A stretch of 8,322 bases of DNA from Alcaligenaceae bacterium UBA6179 (GTDB lineage: Bacteria; Pseudomonadota; Gammaproteobacteria; Burkholderiales; Burkholderiaceae_B), in the NCBI GenBank assembly GCA_002422175.1, contig DITR01000135.1, positions 2,835 through 11,156 of the forward strand, read 5' to 3'. The stretch's first letter is position 1. Each line of letters starts with the position of its first letter. The notes beneath the pieces were generated by a model. The model had not been told where the DNA came from and did not search any database. It was given only the letters and a program-made list of their open reading frames with translations. Made by a program: the position numbers and the translations under genes. Positions 6,573 through 8,322 of this stretch are shown piece by piece.

Positions 6573-8322
6573 GTTGCACCCCGTTTTTATTGATATCGTC
6601 TTGTGCGATGACCTGTTGCTGAATCTGCATAAATTGATTCACAACACGCTCCATTTTCATAAAACGTGATCCTTTAACCAGTATTGAATGGGGAGTTCGC
6701 TTTAAAATTTCAGCGCACACCTCTTCTGGTGTTTCGCAATGCTGGCCTTGCGCACCGAATGCTGCAACAGTATGCTGTGTGTCGTTCCCCATAACTAACA
6801 GCTGATCAACGCCTGCTTGTTTTGCATAATGGCCGACTTCAGCATGTAACGCAGCTGAATCTTGACCGACTTCACCCATATCACCCAAAACAAATAGTCT
6901 GGGTGCGGGCATACTGACCAGTACGTCTATTGCTGCACGAACCGAGTCTGGGTTTGCGTTGTAGGTATCATCAATCAACGTTTGAGTATTCGTCAACACG
7001 TGCGCTTGCATACGGCCCTTCACGGCGCCGAATTTTTGTAATGCTTGAGCCATTGCTTGCAAACCCACACCAACAGACCACGCGCAAGCACACGCGGCCG
7101 CTGCATTCAAAACATTATGCATACCGGGAAGCGGTAAATTGATGGCAACTTCACCATCTGGGGTCTGCAAGGTGAAGGTATGCCCGCCAGACTGAATTGA
7201 CTTGATGTCAGCAATTTTAAAAGTTGCTGAAACATCTTGACCGAAGGTGATGGTCTGATGCGCCCGACTCATTGATTGCCAAAGCGCTGAATATTCTTCT
7301 GCTGCAGGAAATATAGCAATACCCGTGCCAGACAAATGCATCAATACACTACCGTTTTCTTGTGCAACGGCTTTAACCGATTGCATAAACTCTTGATGCT
7401 CACGTTGTGCATTCAACACCAGCCCAACTGTAGGTTGGGCGCACTGGGCAATATGGGCAATTTCGCCAGGGTGATTCATACCTAACTCTATTACCGCGAC
7501 TCGGTGCGTTGAACGTAAACGTAAGATAGTCAGCGGCACACCTAAATCGTTGTTTAAATTTCCTTTCGTCGCTAAGCGCGCATCATCACCCCATGCAGCT
7601 GCCAAAATAGCGGCGATCATTTCTTTAGTAGTGGTTTTGCCATTACTACCTGTGACGCCAATCACCGGTATATTGAAACTTTGACGCCAAGCTGATGCCA
7701 TTTTGGTGAGCGCTTGACGCGTGTCACCCAACGCAATTTGTGGCAATGCTACGTCACGATCAACTTCATTGACAATCGCAGCGGCAGCACCTGCTTGCAT
7801 CACTTTAGCCAAATAAGCGTGGCCGTCAAAGGTATCGCCCTGAATGGCTATAAACACAGCACCCGGCGTGAATGACCTTGAGTCGGTTTCAAAAACGGGC
7901 GTTTGCCTCAACAGCAAACCCGCGGCAGCCCATTGGCGATCATCAAACGGGTAAGTTACGCCTTGAATTTCTTGTCCGATCTCGTGCCCCTTACCCGCAA
8001 TGACAATCACATCTGCAGGGTCGGCATCAATGATGCATCGCAAAATAGCCATCGCGCGATCAGTCACGATGCGCACAGATGAGTCAGGTTGATTCACGCG
8101 TGCCTGAACGCCCGACATGATCTGTTTAATAATTGAATCAGCTGATTCACTACGTGGGTTGTCGCTGGTGATCATGACATGATCAGCATTCAAGCTAGCG
8201 ATTTCACCCATGATTGAGCGTTTAATGGTGTCTCGATCACCCCCGCACCCAAATACACACCACAACTTGCTTTGACGCTGCTGCGCAATCGCACGCGACG
8301 TGATGAGAACATGGGCTAAAGC
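6562..8322 (-). CDS. murE/murF: Bifunctional MurE/MurF: UDP-MurNAc-tripeptide synthetase fused to D-Ala-D-Ala ligase (5' partial)
   Basis: The frame is open from the window edge and gives 586 visible residues; the MurE N-terminal and most of its central domain lie outside. Counting from the edge, the MurE C-terminal domain has FGCGGDRD (near 24-31), DNPR (54-57, the meso-diaminopimelate signature) and GKGHE (110-114). It ends near [12 protein letters not shown]. MurF follows in the same frame: TDSR (146-149), the ATP P-loop GSNGKTT (225-231), [26 protein letters not shown] (305-312), LPGMHN (398-403), [10 protein letters not shown] (451-460) and LVKGSR. The protein would add meso-DAP to UDP-MurNAc-L-Ala-D-Glu and then D-Ala-D-Ala to the tripeptide, in the cytoplasm. 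No in-frame ATG lies between about 8050 and 7800, so MurF is probably made only as part of the fusion. Such fusions are known in betaproteobacteria. The usual first 20-25 residues of MurF appear missing, and Asn323 sits where most MurF proteins have the carbamylated Lys. The stop overlaps mraY by 11 bases. Confidence 0.95.
   Translation of the reverse strand, partial: ALAHVLITSRAIAQQRQSKLWCVFGCGGDRDTIKRSIMGEIASLNADHVMITSDNPRSESADSIIKQIMSGVQARVNQPDSSVRIVTDRAMAILRCIIDADPADVIVIAGKGHEIGQEIQGVTYPFDDRQWAAAGLLLRQTPVFETDSRSFTPGAVFIAIQGDTFDGHAYLAKVMQAGAAAAIVNEVDRDVALPQIALGDTRQALTKMASAWRQSFNIPVIGVTGSNGKTTTKEMIAAILAAAWGDDARLATKGNLNNDLGVPLTILRLRSTHRVAVIELGMNHPGEIAHIAQCAQPTVGLVLNAQREHQEFMQSVKAVAQENGSVLMHLSGTGIAIFPAAEEYSALWQSMSRAHQTITFGQDVSATFKIADIKSIQSGGHTFTLQTPDGEVAINLPLPGMHNVLNAAAACACAWSVGVGLQAMAQALQKFGAVKGRMQAHVLTNTQTLIDDTYNANPDSVRAAIDVLVSMPAPRLFVLGDMGEVGQDSAALHAEVGHYAKQAGVDQLLVMGNDTQHTVAAFGAQGQHCETPEEVCAEILKRTPHSILVKGSRFMKMERVVNQFMQIQQQVIAQDDINKNGVQHAV
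6577..6582 (-). promoter_or_regulatory. Ribosome-binding site of mraY (GGGGTG)
   Basis: GGGGTG lies four bases upstream of the mraY ATG, inside the last codons of murF. It supports the start that overlaps murF by 11 bases and is the same non-canonical block seen before murC. Confidence 0.6.
8134..8149. repeat. 16-base perfect palindrome inside the murE part
   Basis: TGAATCAGCTGATTCA is identical to its reverse complement. It codes for residues just after the DNPR motif of MurE (ESADS). The half-site TGATTCAC appears again about 54 bases away, near 8089-8097. No known operator is recognised. Confidence 0.35.

Larger units (their letters stand above)
1..8322 (-). other. dcw (division/cell wall) operon segment, all genes co-directional
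   Basis: Seven recognisable reading frames follow one another on the minus strand without a single non-coding base: murE-murF, mraY, murD, ftsW, murG, murC, ddlB. This is the conserved dcw order, and in proteobacteria ftsQ, ftsA and ftsZ normally follow ddlB, which would lie beyond position 1. All junctions overlap by 4 or 11 bases, so one polycistronic transcript with translational coupling is the simplest reading. No promoter-like spacer or terminator lies inside, so transcription must start upstream of position 8322 or from a promoter hidden in coding sequence. No non-coding stretch of any length was seen. Confidence 0.95.

Noticed and set aside
8263..8265. A TTG start that would make a free-standing 567-residue MurF-like protein
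   Set aside because: The frame continues upstream to the window edge with clear MurE sequence ([20 protein letters not shown]), so the TTG is an internal Leu codon of the fusion.
1..8322. Possible mobile element, CRISPR array, tRNA, riboswitch or defence genes
   Set aside because: All sequence is accounted for by overlapping dcw genes in the same direction; no direct-repeat arrays, transposase motifs or structured non-coding stretch were seen.

Overview
The window is a continuous stretch of the division and cell-wall (dcw) cluster, with every gene on the minus strand. In transcription order, from high to low coordinates, it holds the C-terminal part of murE fused in frame to murF, then mraY, murD, ftsW, murG, murC and the first 71 codons of ddlB. 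Both end genes run off the window. There is no intergenic DNA. Five consecutive junctions (mraY/murD, murD/ftsW, ftsW/murG, murG/murC, murC/ddlB) are four-base ATGA stop/start overlaps, and murF/mraY overlap by 11 bases.

The gene order, the single MurE-MurF polypeptide, a 390-residue MraY with an extra loop, a basic insert in MurD and the AQREHQEF motif in MurF all fit a betaproteobacterium, most likely Burkholderiales. Base composition looks moderate rather than GC-rich, which suggests a lower-GC member of that group. This placement is inferred from remembered family traits, not from a search.

The products form one pathway. MurC adds L-Ala to UDP-MurNAc, MurD adds D-Glu, MurE adds meso-diaminopimelate (its DNPR motif is visible), Ddl makes D-Ala-D-Ala, and MurF attaches it. 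MraY moves the finished phospho-MurNAc-pentapeptide to undecaprenyl phosphate to make lipid I. MurG adds GlcNAc to make lipid II, and FtsW polymerises lipid II at the septum. Order in the DNA does not follow order in the pathway.

I found no RNA gene, mobile element, CRISPR array, promoter or convincing terminator, and no wholly new system. The points most worth a second look are the compact MurE-MurF junction that seems to lack the usual MurF N-terminus, an Asn where Mur ligases usually have the carbamylated Lys in MurF, the unbroken run of ATGA couplings with a murD start that has no Shine-Dalgarno, and a few sharp intragenic palindromes.
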